NCBI GenBank assembly: GCA_032718475.1
Contig: JAUCBJ010008127.1
Location: forward strand, 1 to 62,692
Direction of reading: 5' to 3'
DNA: 62,692 bases
DNA from: Nemertoderma westbladi
Taxonomy: Eukaryota > Xenacoelomorpha > Nemertodermatida > Nemertodermatidae
A program made the translations under genes and the position numbers. Shown in pieces: positions 23,139 to 34,800 of this stretch. Below the pieces are notes generated by a model that saw only the letters and a list, made by a program, of their open reading frames with translations, was not told the origin of the DNA and did no database searches. Each line of letters opens with the position of its first letter. Position 1 is the stretch's first letter.

Positions 23139-23815
23139 GGATAGTTCTAAGCGGATTCAGTTCCGCTGCATTACCCTCATAAATGGGAAGTGGCATCTTT
23201 TCAGTAATATGTCGGAGGTACGAGATTGGTAACAACCAATCTCGTACCACAACCAATAACGGGGATAACACGAACCCCAAAGCCACACAAAGGGAGGTTA
23301 GAGGTCAAACAACCTCGGGAGGGAAAAATAACCAACAGGGGCCAACAGAGGCGGAAGCACTCCCAAAGAGGTGAGAGGCGTGAAGTAGGTTATCAGCCAA
23401 TAGGAGCGGGGGAAAGCATCCACTGGACAAAGGCCACAATAGTGTAGAAACGATTACATATATATTGTCAATGTATAACATTACCGGTTCAGTTACTCAG
23501 TGATGAGTTCAGTGCAGACCAGTGATATTCTATACCGTCACCATCACCAATACATATATTTACTGGCACAGCATCCATCATATATCAATGCTGCCTAACT
23601 GTAACTCTTACTGTGCTATCACATATATATTCATTATCCGAGTATCAAGAAACATCAATTAACTCTTATTGTTTTACTGCAACGGCCTCGGCTTAGGTAT
23701 CACCAAAAGGTAAACACGGTGACGGGTAATAGACAAATCCGGTCGGGATCCCTTGCTCCCGTCACAGTATAGAATAACCCAACGCAACAGACTGTGACTG
23801 CCAGACACAACCAAG
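23139..23815 (+). other. LTR-like leader of a broken gag-like gene
   Basis: It begins near a TGTCGG at 23208 and a strong hairpin, followed by a CAATAGGAGCGGGGG element near 23398 and a long leader with no open frame. CGGTGACGGGTAATAG and CCCGTCACAGTATAG (23717-23772) bracket a possible stem. The gag-like frame starts at 23816. An LTR with leader is the simplest reading, but no second LTR copy was found. Confidence 0.4.
23217..23248. repeat. Perfect 14-bp hairpin with a 4-base loop
   Basis: Arms 23217-23230 (GGTACGAGATTGGT) and 23235-23248 (ACCAATCTCGTACC) around AACA. It lies at the start of the LTR-like leader. It also contains an inverted pair of CCAAT motifs. Confidence 0.9.
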
Positions 23816-24875
23816 ATGAGCGCAGGAGGACCCCAACTATCAGAGGGAGAGAGGACACCGCCGTGGACCCCGGACGACACTAACCAAATGATCCGCGAGG
23901 CCGCGACACGATGGTATCGATCCGCGACGCCGGATTCGCCGACGAGAGACGATCCGGCAGCCCAAACGGAGGACGGCCGTCTACCACAAGGAAGGGATGA
24001 GTCGACGCACAACGGCGGATGAAGTACAGAAGTCGCGGCCAGCCACAGGCCGAGGGCGAAGGACGGTCCACCAGAACGGCGACGGTGGGGCCGCCAGTAC
24101 GACGCCAAACCTGGAGAGGAGGAGGAGATGTCGGCGAAGAGGACGTCGGGACCAGCGATCGGCTTCGATGGGCCTACAACGCCACCAAGAAACTATTGAG
24201 GGAAGCCAAAGAGGGAGAGAAGGTAAACCAGGGGAAGTTGAGCCAGCGGCTAGGTGAGTCGAATAAACATTTCAGATATCTAGTCCGTTTTGGGCAGGGA
24301 GAATTGGCGAGTGAGAGGGCGAGGGGGTCACCACCGAACTATTCGAACTGTGGCGATCTGGGGTTATGGAGCCTGAAGTGGTGTACGTAGGGCCATATTT
24401 AGTGGATGCTAGGGGAATTAAGTTAGTGGGTTGGGCAGATCCGCACGAGGGCAAACCCGAGGTTAACCCCGAGGATTCAGTCTCATCGGTTAGCAAGAAC
24501 CCCAGAAAGCGGGGGAAAATTAGTAGGACAGCTACATCCTCCGCGAAAGCAAGAAGGGTGTTGGAGATAGATCTGGGGTATCAATTAGACATGGTGGCAC
24601 TAGACCAGAAAGAATTAGAGATGCAGTTGGATGAGGGAACTGCGCTGCTAGAGAAAGAGAGGGAGTTGGCGAGGGAGTGTAGAGAGAGGGCCGACAGGGT
24701 AGCGAGAAATTGTAGAGAGCAAGAAGAGAGCGAGGCGAAGGAACGTAAAGAGCGAGAGACGAGAGTAGAGAGCGAGCGTAGAGAGCGGGTGTTGAGAGAA
24801 ACAGAATTAGCGAACCAGAGTTTGCGAGAGGATAGAGAGAGAGGGAGAGAGAGCAGGAAAGCGCATGCGGGATGA
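23816..24875 (+). pseudogene. Broken gag-like coiled-coil gene
   Basis: Three overlapping frames in succession: 23816-24022, 24019-24390 and 24366-24875. The first two meet at an ATGA overlap. The first is proline- and acid-rich. The second contains RLRWAYNATKKLLREAKEGE. The third starts at a plausible conserved segment (VVYVGPYLVDARGIKLVG) and ends in a long arginine/glutamate coiled coil up to a stop at 24873. The coiled coil resembles the N-terminal half of the other Gag proteins in this window. No capsid or zinc-knuckle segment follows, so the gene is truncated. Frameshifts in one ancestral frame explain the overlaps better than a polycistronic design. Confidence 0.5.
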
Positions 24876-25437
24876 TATGCATGCCCGGTTGTGCAAAATC
24901 CAGGCCGGTTCTGTAAAACTGTTTTTCATTCGTTTTAAAATCTTTCTTACTTAATAATAACATATATAATAAACTGATTAGCATTTAGGTAAATATGATA
25001 ATTATAGTTCAGTACATAATAATTAACGGTATAAGGCACCAGATCATGGTACCGGTAAGTATAACACAGACAGACACAGTCTGTGTATGACTGTATGAAA
25101 AATGACTGAAAGGCAGAACAAGGAAACGACACGTCCTTCTGTAGTTGGTTAGTAAGAATATAATCAAGCAGTCAGCCATATGTATAGAAAAAATATGTGG
25201 TACAAAATATTACTTCAATCCTAAATACAGTATAATTATTATCTGTAATTTAGGACATACTCCCACCACCGAACAAATAAACGCTTCTAGCTAAATAATT
25301 AGGCTCTATAAAAATTAATATTTTCAAATTATATATATATATATAGCCTTCGTCAAAATAACATGCAAAACAAAATGAACCATATAATGTAACAAAAAAA
25401 TATTTGGTTATAAAATATTTCTCAACGGGATAAGCAA
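24876..25437. other. AT-rich non-coding stretch
   Basis: It separates a plus-strand gag-like relic from a minus-strand pol relic. It contains a (TA)n microsatellite at 25331-25346 and CAGACAGACACAGTCTGTGT, a near-palindrome, at about 25068. I see no gene. Confidence 0.5.
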
Positions 25438-26450
25438 TCATATACTACTTTCACTCTCGGACTCAGATTCATTGCATATCGTAGTGATTCGTTGTTGGGC
25501 TTCAGTAGCCGCCTGGCATTGTGGATGCTCTGATCTTACTGGGGGCTCTGGTTGAACAAGAGTGCCGGTAATTGTTTGATCAAGGGGGCAGAGTTCAATA
25601 TTGTCCGTTTCTAGAGGATACAACTTCCGTACAGGGCGTACTAGTGTTCCTAACTGTGTACGTAGGACGACAGATCGTACCCATCCATACTTACCGGGGT
25701 GTAAGGTGATCACACGACCAAGGGACCATTTAGAACGTGGTAAATGCGGATTATGTATTTCTACAATGTCATTTAAACGAATTTGTGTGGTTGGAAATGG
25801 GTTGTCCCATCGATGGTACTCGCGCAATGCAGTGAGATATTCGTGGGACCAGCGATTTTGAAACGCTTGCAATAAATTTTGTATTGTTTGTTTGTATTGT
25901 TATAATTGTGTTTTCCTGAGTTTGGACAATGTACCATATAAGCGCTTGCGAGCTAACTGGCTATTTGTAGGCAGAACTGGGGCATCAGGTCGCCATGGGA
26001 ACTTTACTACATAATGACCATTTTCGAATCGTATAGATTGCTCAAAGTTAAGAATAGTTGCTTCATGCAATAGATCTGGGTCTTCATAATTTATGCCAAT
26101 TGCATCTAGACTCCAAATTCGATCGAAGGCAATCTCTACATTCATTTCGGGGTTGGTATGCTCTTCAGGTCCAATGTCTGAAGTTGAGGTAAAACTACAT
26201 AGTGCACTTGAAGCACTTTTTATAGATTCACTGGTGGGTAGACAACCAGCTATAATATCCCCTAAGTTCGAAGGTATACAATATAAACCATCATATATTT
26301 TTTTTGCATAAATAAATGAGAAAAAATGATCTACACCAATCAGCAGACCTAGATCTGGAATATCATCTCCTCCTCGTGGATCAGCCAAGGAGAAACCTGG
26401 GAGCTTAAGGGTTTCAATAAGTTCGTCCCTACCAGTGGTGTTCACGGTAT
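25438..26450 (-). pseudogene. Pao pol relic with RT, RNase H and integrase excised
   Basis: Read on the minus strand. From 26450 to 25900 it has the C-terminal part of the Pao protease region (LGLLIGVDHFF, GDIIAGCLPT) and then the pre-RT segment (FDRIWSLDAIGI, HYVVKFPWRPDAP, KRLYGTLSKL). After one TAA at 25900-25902 the same frame goes on to 25438 with the DUF5641-type C-terminal domain (WSHEYLTALREY, IRLNDIVEI, RSKWSLGRVI, GWVRSVVLRT). RT, RNase H and integrase, normally some 1,000 or more residues between these parts, are absent. Both parts share a frame, so the excision kept frame and only the single stop breaks it. The N-terminal side is cut at about 26452 by a stop and a junction. Confidence 0.78.
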
Positions 26451-26454
26451 TTCA

Positions 26455-26712
26455 ACTTTTCCTAACGCGAGTTGAATATTTTTTGGATTTATTTAAAATG
26501 ATTATTCCGATATCACTACTGGGTGCGGGAACATGGGTTTTGGGCACACTCGATGGACTGGGGGCGATTTATGGGCGAATATTGGGGCGACTTACGGGGT
26601 ACGGGACTCATTTCATGTATATAAGGGCCAGGGGTGGGAGGAAAGGTTAAGCAGTATTCAGGTTTACCTGATTACTATTAGGCATAGCCAACTTCCTGCT
26701 GCCTGTAGAGGT
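26455..26712. other. Short promoter-like stretch before block L
   Basis: G-rich sequence with a TATATAAGGG box at about 26618-26627 on the plus strand, possibly the remains of an LTR. It abuts the first partial copy of block L at 26713. No gene seen. Confidence 0.35.
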
Positions 26713-28160
26713 TGTAAAAGCTTTTGTGGGATATAACTGGCCCTTTTGCTTCGCAATCCAGTTTCCCTCAATGCGGTCAAATACTCTAAAGAAAAACTCC
26801 CTAACTCAAATGATGCAAGCTACCGGCTGATTGGCTGATTTGCTGTACGTATGGCCTCTTTGTTCTGTTCGATCAACCAACCAGAGTGTAAAAGCTTTTG
26901 TGGGATATAACTGGCCCTTTTGCTTTGCAATCCAGTTTCCCCCCAGGCGCTGGAATACTCTAAAAAGCTCTCTAACTCGAATGATGCAAAGCGACCGGCT
27001 GATTGGCTGATTTGTTATACGAGGGGCTCCTTGCTATGTTCTATCGGCCAACCAGAGCTATAGCAGCAGAGTATGCAACCAGGGCAACCGAGCGGAGTGA
27101 CTCATTTTGTGTGTTGGCCAAGGGTTGCAAAAATCCTGATAGTTCGGCATTTAGATATTCGTAGAACTTGTGGAATCTGGTGCTCTGCCAATGAGAGCTA
27201 TTCCTCTCTGTGTAAAAAGATACAGTCAGAGAGTTTTGACTCACTCTCTGTTGTGTTGTTTTCTATCTAGGCCAGGAACACCGGCTTTAGAGTCAATTCG
27301 TTTCAGACTTTAGAAGAAACATTAGTAGGCTTAGATTATAGAGCGTATAACTGTTATCAGTTCAGTCTTACATTATCGGTTCAACATACATTATTATACT
27401 GCTATTTACTGTTGTCATTGTTTGTATCAGTTGGTTGAATATTAATATTTGGAGAACATCTATAAAGAACCCAAATTTCCCAATTTTCTTGATACACTAC
27501 AGGTTAGAGAGACGGGTTACATATAGCGATTGCGACTTATATTGTGTGGTTTGTAGTGAATTTAATGCTATTTGATAAGCACTACATGAGTCAGTTTCTG
27601 TTCTCTTTATATATGATAAAATTCATTGACGGTCGGCAAATTAGTGAGCAGTATTGTGCGTTACCGGTAGTGTGCATGATTGTGGCTGATAACTAAGCAT
27701 TTCCTAAAGAATGCGCCTCATACGTGAATCATAAGCCTTACCTACTTACCGTTGTGTTTAGTATAAGTCATATCTCTGTTTACCTAGATAGAGCGCCACG
27801 TCCTAAAGGAACTGTTAATATTTCCCGAAAGTGAATAATATTAGTCAGAAATTATTTATTAACGATCAATCGAATAATACAGTAAGCTTACACTGCAATA
27901 ACAATCTAAGCCCTCCGAATCCAGTCTCCCGGGTATATCCAGCGGGTGAATGGACGCGCACTAGGCTGGCTTCGGCTAATGTTGTGTTTATTGGTATTAA
28001 ATACTTGTCATTTTCTAAAGTCTATTTATAAACCAAAAGACATATAAATTTTGGCAGGTTAAACTGCTAAAGGTCTTCAAAAGCGCGTACAATAACAGTT
28101 ATTGTCTTTATTGCAGTAAGCAATAAAGTTGAAAGTACCGGTCGACCGGTAAACCTGAAC

Positions 28161-28312
28161 CGGTACTGCTGTAGGTCCGTAGGCCCAACTGCCAGAATCG
28201 GTACTGCTGTAGGTCCGTAGGCCCAACTGCCAGAATCGGTACTGCTGTAGGTCCGTAGGCCCAACTGCCAGAATCGGTACTGCTGTAGGTCTGTAGGCCT
28301 AACTGTCCTAAC
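28161..28312. repeat. 38-bp tandem repeat, four copies
   Basis: Units at 28161, 28199, 28237 and 28275, each starting CGGTACTGCTGTAGGTCCGT. Present in block L of unit B; units C and D have only a short related stretch near 40490 and 52310, so it expanded in B. Confidence 0.93.
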
Positions 28313-28489
28313 CGGTACTTCCAGTATAAGTACATTAATATTATTCGATTTTGATTATTGTATACCGGTAAGTCTTAGTACTTAATCAGGGAATGGCCGC
28401 CCTGGTTTTTTATTGAGATTTTACTTATTTCTGTCGGTTTTATTTACATGTAAGTTAATATTGAGCTGAAGACGTGTAAGTCTGCTCAG

Positions 28490-29070
28490 ATTGTTCAGAT
28501 AATTGTAGGCTGGACTGTTGTTGGACTGTTGTTGAGTCTGGAGAGATTGCGGCGTGTGTGAAGTTTGTCCGATAAAGTGCCAGTTAGTAAGTTGGGGCAG
28601 CCAGAGCTGTAAGGTCAATCCCCTCTTAAAGAATAAGTCGTACTACCGTGTTAGAACGCATACTAACTAACCATTTTGGAATCTGCACATACTGTAGTTT
28701 ATTTAGGCTTGATAGTAGTCTGCCAGCTTTTTAGTCTGTGTTTGTTTGTGTGGTCTGTTCAGGTACCGTAATAGTTATTACTCAGATATTTTGTAGGCTG
28801 GATTGTTGTCTAGCTATTATTAGGTCTGAAGAGATTGCTGCGTGTGTAGAGTTTGTCTGATAAAGTGCCAGTTAGTAAGTTGGGGCAGCCAGTGCTGTAA
28901 GGTCAACCCCCTCTTAAAGAATAAGTCGTACTACCGTGTTAGAACGCATACTAACTAACCATTTTGGAATCTGCACATACTGTAGTTTATTTGGGCTTGG
29001 TGGTAGTCTGCCAGCGTTTGGTTTGTATTTTGTTTGAGTATTCTGTACGGGTAGCGTAATATTTATTATT
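28490..29070. repeat. ~288-bp tandem duplication in block L (unit B)
   Basis: Two copies sharing GATAAAGTGCCAGTTAGTAA, AATAAGTCGTACTACCGTGT and CATTTTGGAATCTGCACATA. The equivalent pair in unit C (about 40715-41320) has a ~303-bp period because of a poly-C expansion, and the pair in unit D lies at about 52530-53120. Confidence 0.9.
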
Positions 29071-30365
29071 CAGAGTTTATGCGATTATTCGCAACATTCA
29101 TGTCCCCAAGTTTATTCCTACAGTAATTGTGCTTGTTACACATACCGTTATAGTTAAATTAACCCCGGTACTACACGGGCTGCTTGGCATAGGTAAAGAC
29201 TGGTGACTTTGTGCTCCGGTCACTCCAGCAGATGCCGTGGTTCTTTTAACTGTTCAAGTATATTTAACTACTGATTATTTGTTGTACCAGTACTTGTACC
29301 TAATTTAGGGTTTAGTGTACAGTGCTTTCCAAAGGTAATTAGTGTGTAGGCAGTATATTTGTGTTGTAAAGTGGTTAATAGGCACGTTGGATCTGGTAGT
29401 CCGCGGTAATTAACTTCCAGGCAGGAACACTCCGTAATACATAACGTAGTACCTATAGCGATACGGCTATAGGTCGTCAGGCGGTGGTATTTTCCTATCT
29501 GGACAGTGCAATATATTTACTACTACTTATTATTTTCAAATACCGTAGTACCCTGTCCGTTGTAATAACCAGAAATCTAACTCTTTGTTAGACTGGTTTG
29601 TAGACTTCTTGTAAAATTACCCTAAAATTTCATACGTAATATTTTTGTTGTGTTTTAATTAGAGAATTAATCTCAAGTATCGTAAGTAATTTGTAGTATT
29701 AAGTAACTTAGGTAAATTAGAATTATCTGTTTTAGTGTCCAATAAGTAGCACTTCACTGAGAGTGCACAGCTTCTGTGTAGTGACTCCCCCAGAAATAAT
29801 AACATTTATTTCAAATATTGACAAAACCCATTTTAAACGGGTATATATATATTATAAATCAACTCAAACGATTTATAAATAGTAGGCCTGCCATACAACA
29901 ACTAGGTCTCAATATCAGTTGGACTACTGCTTAAATAACGGTAATAAAGTAAGTTAAAGTAACCAAGTAACCCTAAAATATTCAGAAATTCAATTATTCT
30001 AAAATAATTGACATACCGGTATTTACCATAGGCTTATTATATTTATTTCTATAAATTTGGGCTGAAATCATACCGGTATTCTGTAATTAATTCTAGTTCA
30101 TAATTATACTTATATATACTATCAGTGTAAGCTGCATACCGGTATTCACGATAGGCCTATTATATATTTATATATATTTGTGCTAAAATTATATACCAGT
30201 ACTCTGTGACTAACCTAGTTTACAATACTTATATATATTATAAGTGTATACCGGTATTCTAATATACTGTAATAAATTAACGGTACTAGGCCAACGGTCA
30301 TACTGAATTACTAGACTTGCTATAACTGTAACTATAGCAGTAGGCATTCAACCGTATAGCTAAAC

Positions 30366-31795
30366 ATGTCTGACACCCAGCAAAACCTGTCAGACAGTCT
30401 AATCGATACAACCATCTGTGACACAGATAGGAGTGTGGAGCGATTAAGAAAGGAGTTCAGCTCACCTCCTACTGAAAGAAAGGTCATCCCTCCAGTAGTA
30501 GTATCAGACCCTAAGCTAATCCAACACCGTAGGTCTATCATCGGCACTCGGGCCCAAGTCAAACGAACCAGGAAGCAGCTGTCCAACAGCAGCAACATCC
30601 TAGTCAAGAAACTTGTTCCCAGCGATCCGATAGCTCCAGTAGTTCGGATACTGCAGAGCTGACCCCCGAACGCGGAGTGCAGATGGCGGCTACAGCCTAC
30701 TCGGATCCCCTGCTCACCCTTCCTGCCGCAGTGCTAACTACTATATTGATTGCGGTGGAGGAACATCAAGCCGATTGGGCGAGAAGTAAGCGAGCGACCC
30801 AAGATAGTTATGCGGGATACGCCAGGGAAGAATTGATGTCTATTGTCGAGTCACAATGGAACTTTCCCGGACCCGGACTCCCGTTAGATTTGTCCGAAGC
30901 TACTTGGGAAGACGTACACAGGATGGGAGTGACTAAAGATACGATGGATCCAGCTGTTTGGAAGAGGTCGGCAGCAGGATATGTGCAGGGATTCTTCGGC
31001 TCCTTAGAGCGATTAGAAGAACAACTGTTTCGACAACCCCAAGGACCTCAAGAGCAGGAAGAGCTGCTATATCAAGTATGCGAAAGAACCCTACGCATTA
31101 GACTAATCCTATCAGCCTTTGAGGAAACTTCTAAAAGAAGACAGGACACGTCGCTGCAAGTTGCTGTCAAGACTTGGTTCCAGCGGGTAGGTCGCAAAGT
31201 TCAAGAAACGGCACAGTGGAAATCCCAGCTGGCTGAGAGACCAACCTATGAAGAACCAACCGATGCCACCCTTTCTCAAGGGGAAAGCGAAGAGACAGCA
31301 TCAGAGAAGCCGCCCTCTAGAGACGCTATTGACATTTATCTGTCCGACTACCAGCGATTCCTAGGAGACGAAGAGTTGAGGAGACGGCTGTCTGGACTTT
31401 CCCCTAATAGTGAAGGAGCCAAGCATGTGTTGGACGCAATCGATATTGAAATGCTAGCTGCAAACCAAGCTAAATTTGATGAACGTCTCCGCATAGCTAG
31501 AGCCCAAGAAGAACAAGTAAAGAAAAGGCGGATAGAAGACAGAAAGGCAACGGCAGTAGCAGCGGCAATGGCGGAGGCAGAAGCGGAAAGAAAAGCGACT
31601 GTAGCAGCGGCAATGGCGGAGGCAGAAGCGGAAAGAAAAGCGACTGTAGCAACGGCAATGGCGGAGGCAGAAGCGGAAAGAAAAGCGGCTGTGGCAGCAA
31701 CAAGGGCAGTGGCAGAAGCAGAAGGGAAAGCGTCTGAGGAGACTACCCAACTGGAGTTGGAAAATCTGCAAGAGACGCAAGATAAACACGCATAA
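30366..31795 (+). pseudogene. N-terminal half of unit B Gag, frameshifted
   Basis: ATG at 30366 begins MSDTQQNLSDS, matching the start of unit C Gag at 42646 (MSDTKRALSDS). The first frame ends at 30662. Coding sequence continues from about 30602 in another frame, open to 31795 (372 codons from the GTG at 30677). It contains an alpha-helical segment (WKRSAAGYVQGFFGSLERLE) and a coiled coil with three EAEAERKA repeats of 51-54 bp (31550-31735). It ends a few bases before the main gag-protease frame at 31819, in a third frame, after an insertion of about 40 bases relative to unit C. The full ancestral Gag was therefore longer than either surviving frame, and unit C lost much of this segment. 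Confidence 0.7.
31550..31735. repeat. ~54-bp coiled-coil-coding repeat
   Basis: Three to four copies of a unit containing GCAATGGCGGAGGCAGAAGC and GGAAAGAAAAGCG, encoding AMAEAEAERKA. It mirrors the ESERQ/alanine repeat of the minus-strand gag at 1984-2116. Confidence 0.88.
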
Positions 31796-31818
31796 ATAAA
31801 CAGTTAACTGCTAGCCAA

Positions 31819-34800
31819 ATGCAGATGATGAGTCGATCTACTCCCAAACGCCAAGGATACACATCATCGGAGGAAGGCGAGACCACCGATCCTGAAGGCG
31901 GAGGAAATAGATCTCGTCTAAGCAGGCATAGAAAAACATCTCACCGTCACAAATTGCCTGATTTGCCCCCAGCGGTTAGAAGACAACTAGCTAGCACAGA
32001 CTTAGGTAGTACAGAACCCACAGACCAAATTATTAAGGTCAAAAGACTCCCTACCATAGTTGATGAGCCTGAAATAATTAGGCCTGTCGTTCCCAAAACC
32101 ACTCCTGTGCTAGAGACCCCTGTACTTCCAGAGCTTAACTCTAAATTCCCTTTACACAGTACTACACTGCCTGTACCCGGTAGAACAGTCCATGAGAATA
32201 TCCCTGTCCTGGGAACTGAGAGAGAAATCAAGGATTTGTCTCCCGTCGTCCCGCGTCGGCCCGCTACAATGTTGGCGACTCCCGCTTCGGCGGTCGAGTG
32301 GGTAGAGGAGGGACGTCGGGGGATGAATCTCCTGCTCGGACAGATGCAGGAGACTGTCCACCAACTTAAGGGAACAGTAAGGGAAAGTAGGGCAGAATTG
32401 CAAGAAGTGCAGCAAAGCATCGCGCTAGAACGCGACAAATTAGTCAATATACAAAAGGGTATACCAATACCCCCAGTAACATTGTGTCAACCTGTTAGGT
32501 CTGAAGTATCACATGCGCAAGGTGTGGAGCCTACACGCATCTATACTGCTAGTGAAGTAGAAACTCCTATAGCAAACCCTATTAAGGGTGATTATAAACC
32601 TGTTGTTAATAATATTCCCTATAGACCTGATAATGATCCGAGAAATTTATATACCGATAATTCGATATTAAATAACACGATGGCCCAAGAAAGCTTTACG
32701 CGTCAGATGGCTAGAACAGAAGCCCGCCAAGCGGTCAAAGTGGGAGAGATCGTTAAATTCAATGGAGATGAGATGAAATGGTTACCTTTCAATGAATATT
32801 ACAAAGATAGCATACAGAACTCTGTACTATCTAACGGAGAGAAACTTAGATTCCTCATCAAGTGCTTGGAAGGACCTCCCAAGTTAATGGCGTTAAAGTT
32901 TATTGGACATCCAGATGGATTAAGACAAGTTTGGGACACATTAAACATCAGGTATGGTAACAAGGATAACATAGCTAAGTATTTGTATGCAAAATTAGTA
33001 GCCCCCCAAAAGTTCCTTAGTAGCGGGATTATAGAGTTTTCCGATGAGATTCAGGAGATCTGTAGACAATTGGACTGGTTAGGTAAGTCTCATGAATATC
33101 AGAGTTCCATGGTTATTGGAGCCGTAGTCTCTACTTTACCAAAGGGTGGAGTATGTACACACTGGGACAAGCAAGTGTTGTATATGAATGAGCAGCAACG
33201 ACGAGGCCCTACCATGGCTGATCTCATGTCCTTCTTAGATAGTGAAGTAAAATTACAACTCATAAAGCAGTCCAGAGAGAAAACATCGGAAAATAAGGTA
33301 AGTGAGAAACCCGTTTCTAGGAGAAGGGTAACACCAGTGTGTTATACTGATGACGGCGAAAGCCAAGCTTCTCAAGAAGAGGACAGCGGGAAAGACACAG
33401 CAAAATCTTACTATGACAACAAGACCTATAAAGACGTAAGTAAATATAAGTCTCGAACCAGTGACAGGAGAGAACAGGTAACAACAACTCCTCCTACGTC
33501 TCCTAAGAGAATTCACGGAAGAAAGCCCGAAGAAAGAACGAGAGTGCATAACGTTACCCAAGGTAAAGTGAGTAACATCAAACCAAAATGTGCGCTGTGC
33601 GACGGGCCCCACCGTTTGAGTGTGTGTGCTGAATTCCTAAAGAAATCCCTGGTAGACAGACGTGAAGTCATGTGGGATAAGCGGTTATGCTATAATTGCC
33701 TCAGACAAGGACACCAATGGCGAACCTGTTACTCCGACGTAAAGTGTGCAAAGTGTGGCGCGAAACATCACATCTTGTTACACAGTGAGTTCGAACGAGA
33801 CAACCCGAGTCAGGTAAGTGAGCCCGAACTACATGTCCAATTCAGTGATGTAAATGACACTGATCAAGAATCTGAGATGGAAGGATTCTATACGGACGAA
33901 TTCTCCGACGCCAACGAATCCTGTTACCTAATAAATACCGCAGTGTATCGAGCACTTACGCATGAAAAGGACACCGACAATGAGTTCCCCCCAACTACCT
34001 TTAACAGACAAACATCTTGGAAACCTCCAACTTCCAACGTAGGAATCAGAGAATTTCCTGTAGTGCAGGTAAGAGTTCACGGTCCTAACAAAAGTTACAT
34101 AGTGAACACCCTCCTTGACTCCGGCAGCACAGGAACATTCATCGATCAAGAACTAGCCGAAGACATCTTTGCTGGACAACCCAAATTCCAAACTAAGTTG
34201 AATATGTCCGGAATTATGCAGGTTTGGAAATCTACCATAACGGCAGATTACTATGTAGGTGCATTGTCCACCCCCCAGGATAAATTAGGAGCACAAAGTA
34301 TAAGGTCAGTAAAACTGGTGGCTATAAAGAACCTCGCTACTACCCAAGTAGAACCTTATAACTGGGACGAGGACGAGAGCATCCAACAGCTTAAGATACC
34401 TCGATTCCAGACCGATTATCCTGGAGTGCAAATACTCATCGGCCAAAACGCGCATGAGGCGCTCGAGACATTGGAGAAACGGCCTGCTCAACCGCAGCCA
34501 CTACAAACCTATGCGGTAAGAACTAGAGTAGGTTGGTACTTCACTGGCCCTTCCCGTAGAACTCTCAAAGAGAGATTACCTCAACAACAGGTATACCAAG
34601 TAAAGGAATGGGAAGTGGAGATCAGTGATGTGGACGATCTAACTGAGGGAACACCATACTCCTCAGATAATGACGATATTAACTCCAATGTAGATCAATG
34701 GAGACATTGCCTTGGGACGATTAATCCAGCTGACATCGCTTCCAGAGGAGCAACTCCTCAAGAACTGATAGATACTCCAGGCTGGTTAGGTGGATCCGAC

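Larger units (their letters stand above)
26713..30365 (+). promoter_or_regulatory. Block L, unit B: long repeat-rich region upstream of gag-protease
   Basis: It opens with a 174-bp partial copy, then a full one from 26887 (TGTAAAAGCTTTTGTGGG). It holds CCAAT-type motifs (GGCTGATTGGCTGAT), a CTCTTTATATATG TATA-like box near 27607, a four-copy 38-bp repeat at 28161-28312, two copies of a ~288-bp repeat (about 28490-29070), and a series of ATACCGGTATTC motifs at 30015-30255 close to the gag start. It is nearly identical to 38169-42645 apart from an extra 1-kb duplication there. Promoter-like motifs upstream of gag and a TGT start after GGGAGCGG-type sequence fit a long LTR plus leader. Short open frames inside are conserved only because the DNA is. 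Confidence 0.6.

Noticed and set aside
27831-28031. 66-codon ORF present in two block L copies
   Set aside because: Identical because the blocks are near-identical; the diverged copies at 14820 and 40100 do not keep it.
31454-31789. Cysteine/leucine-rich minus-strand ORFs of 68 and 111 codons
   Set aside because: Reverse-complement shadow of the alanine/glutamate coiled-coil repeat in Gag.
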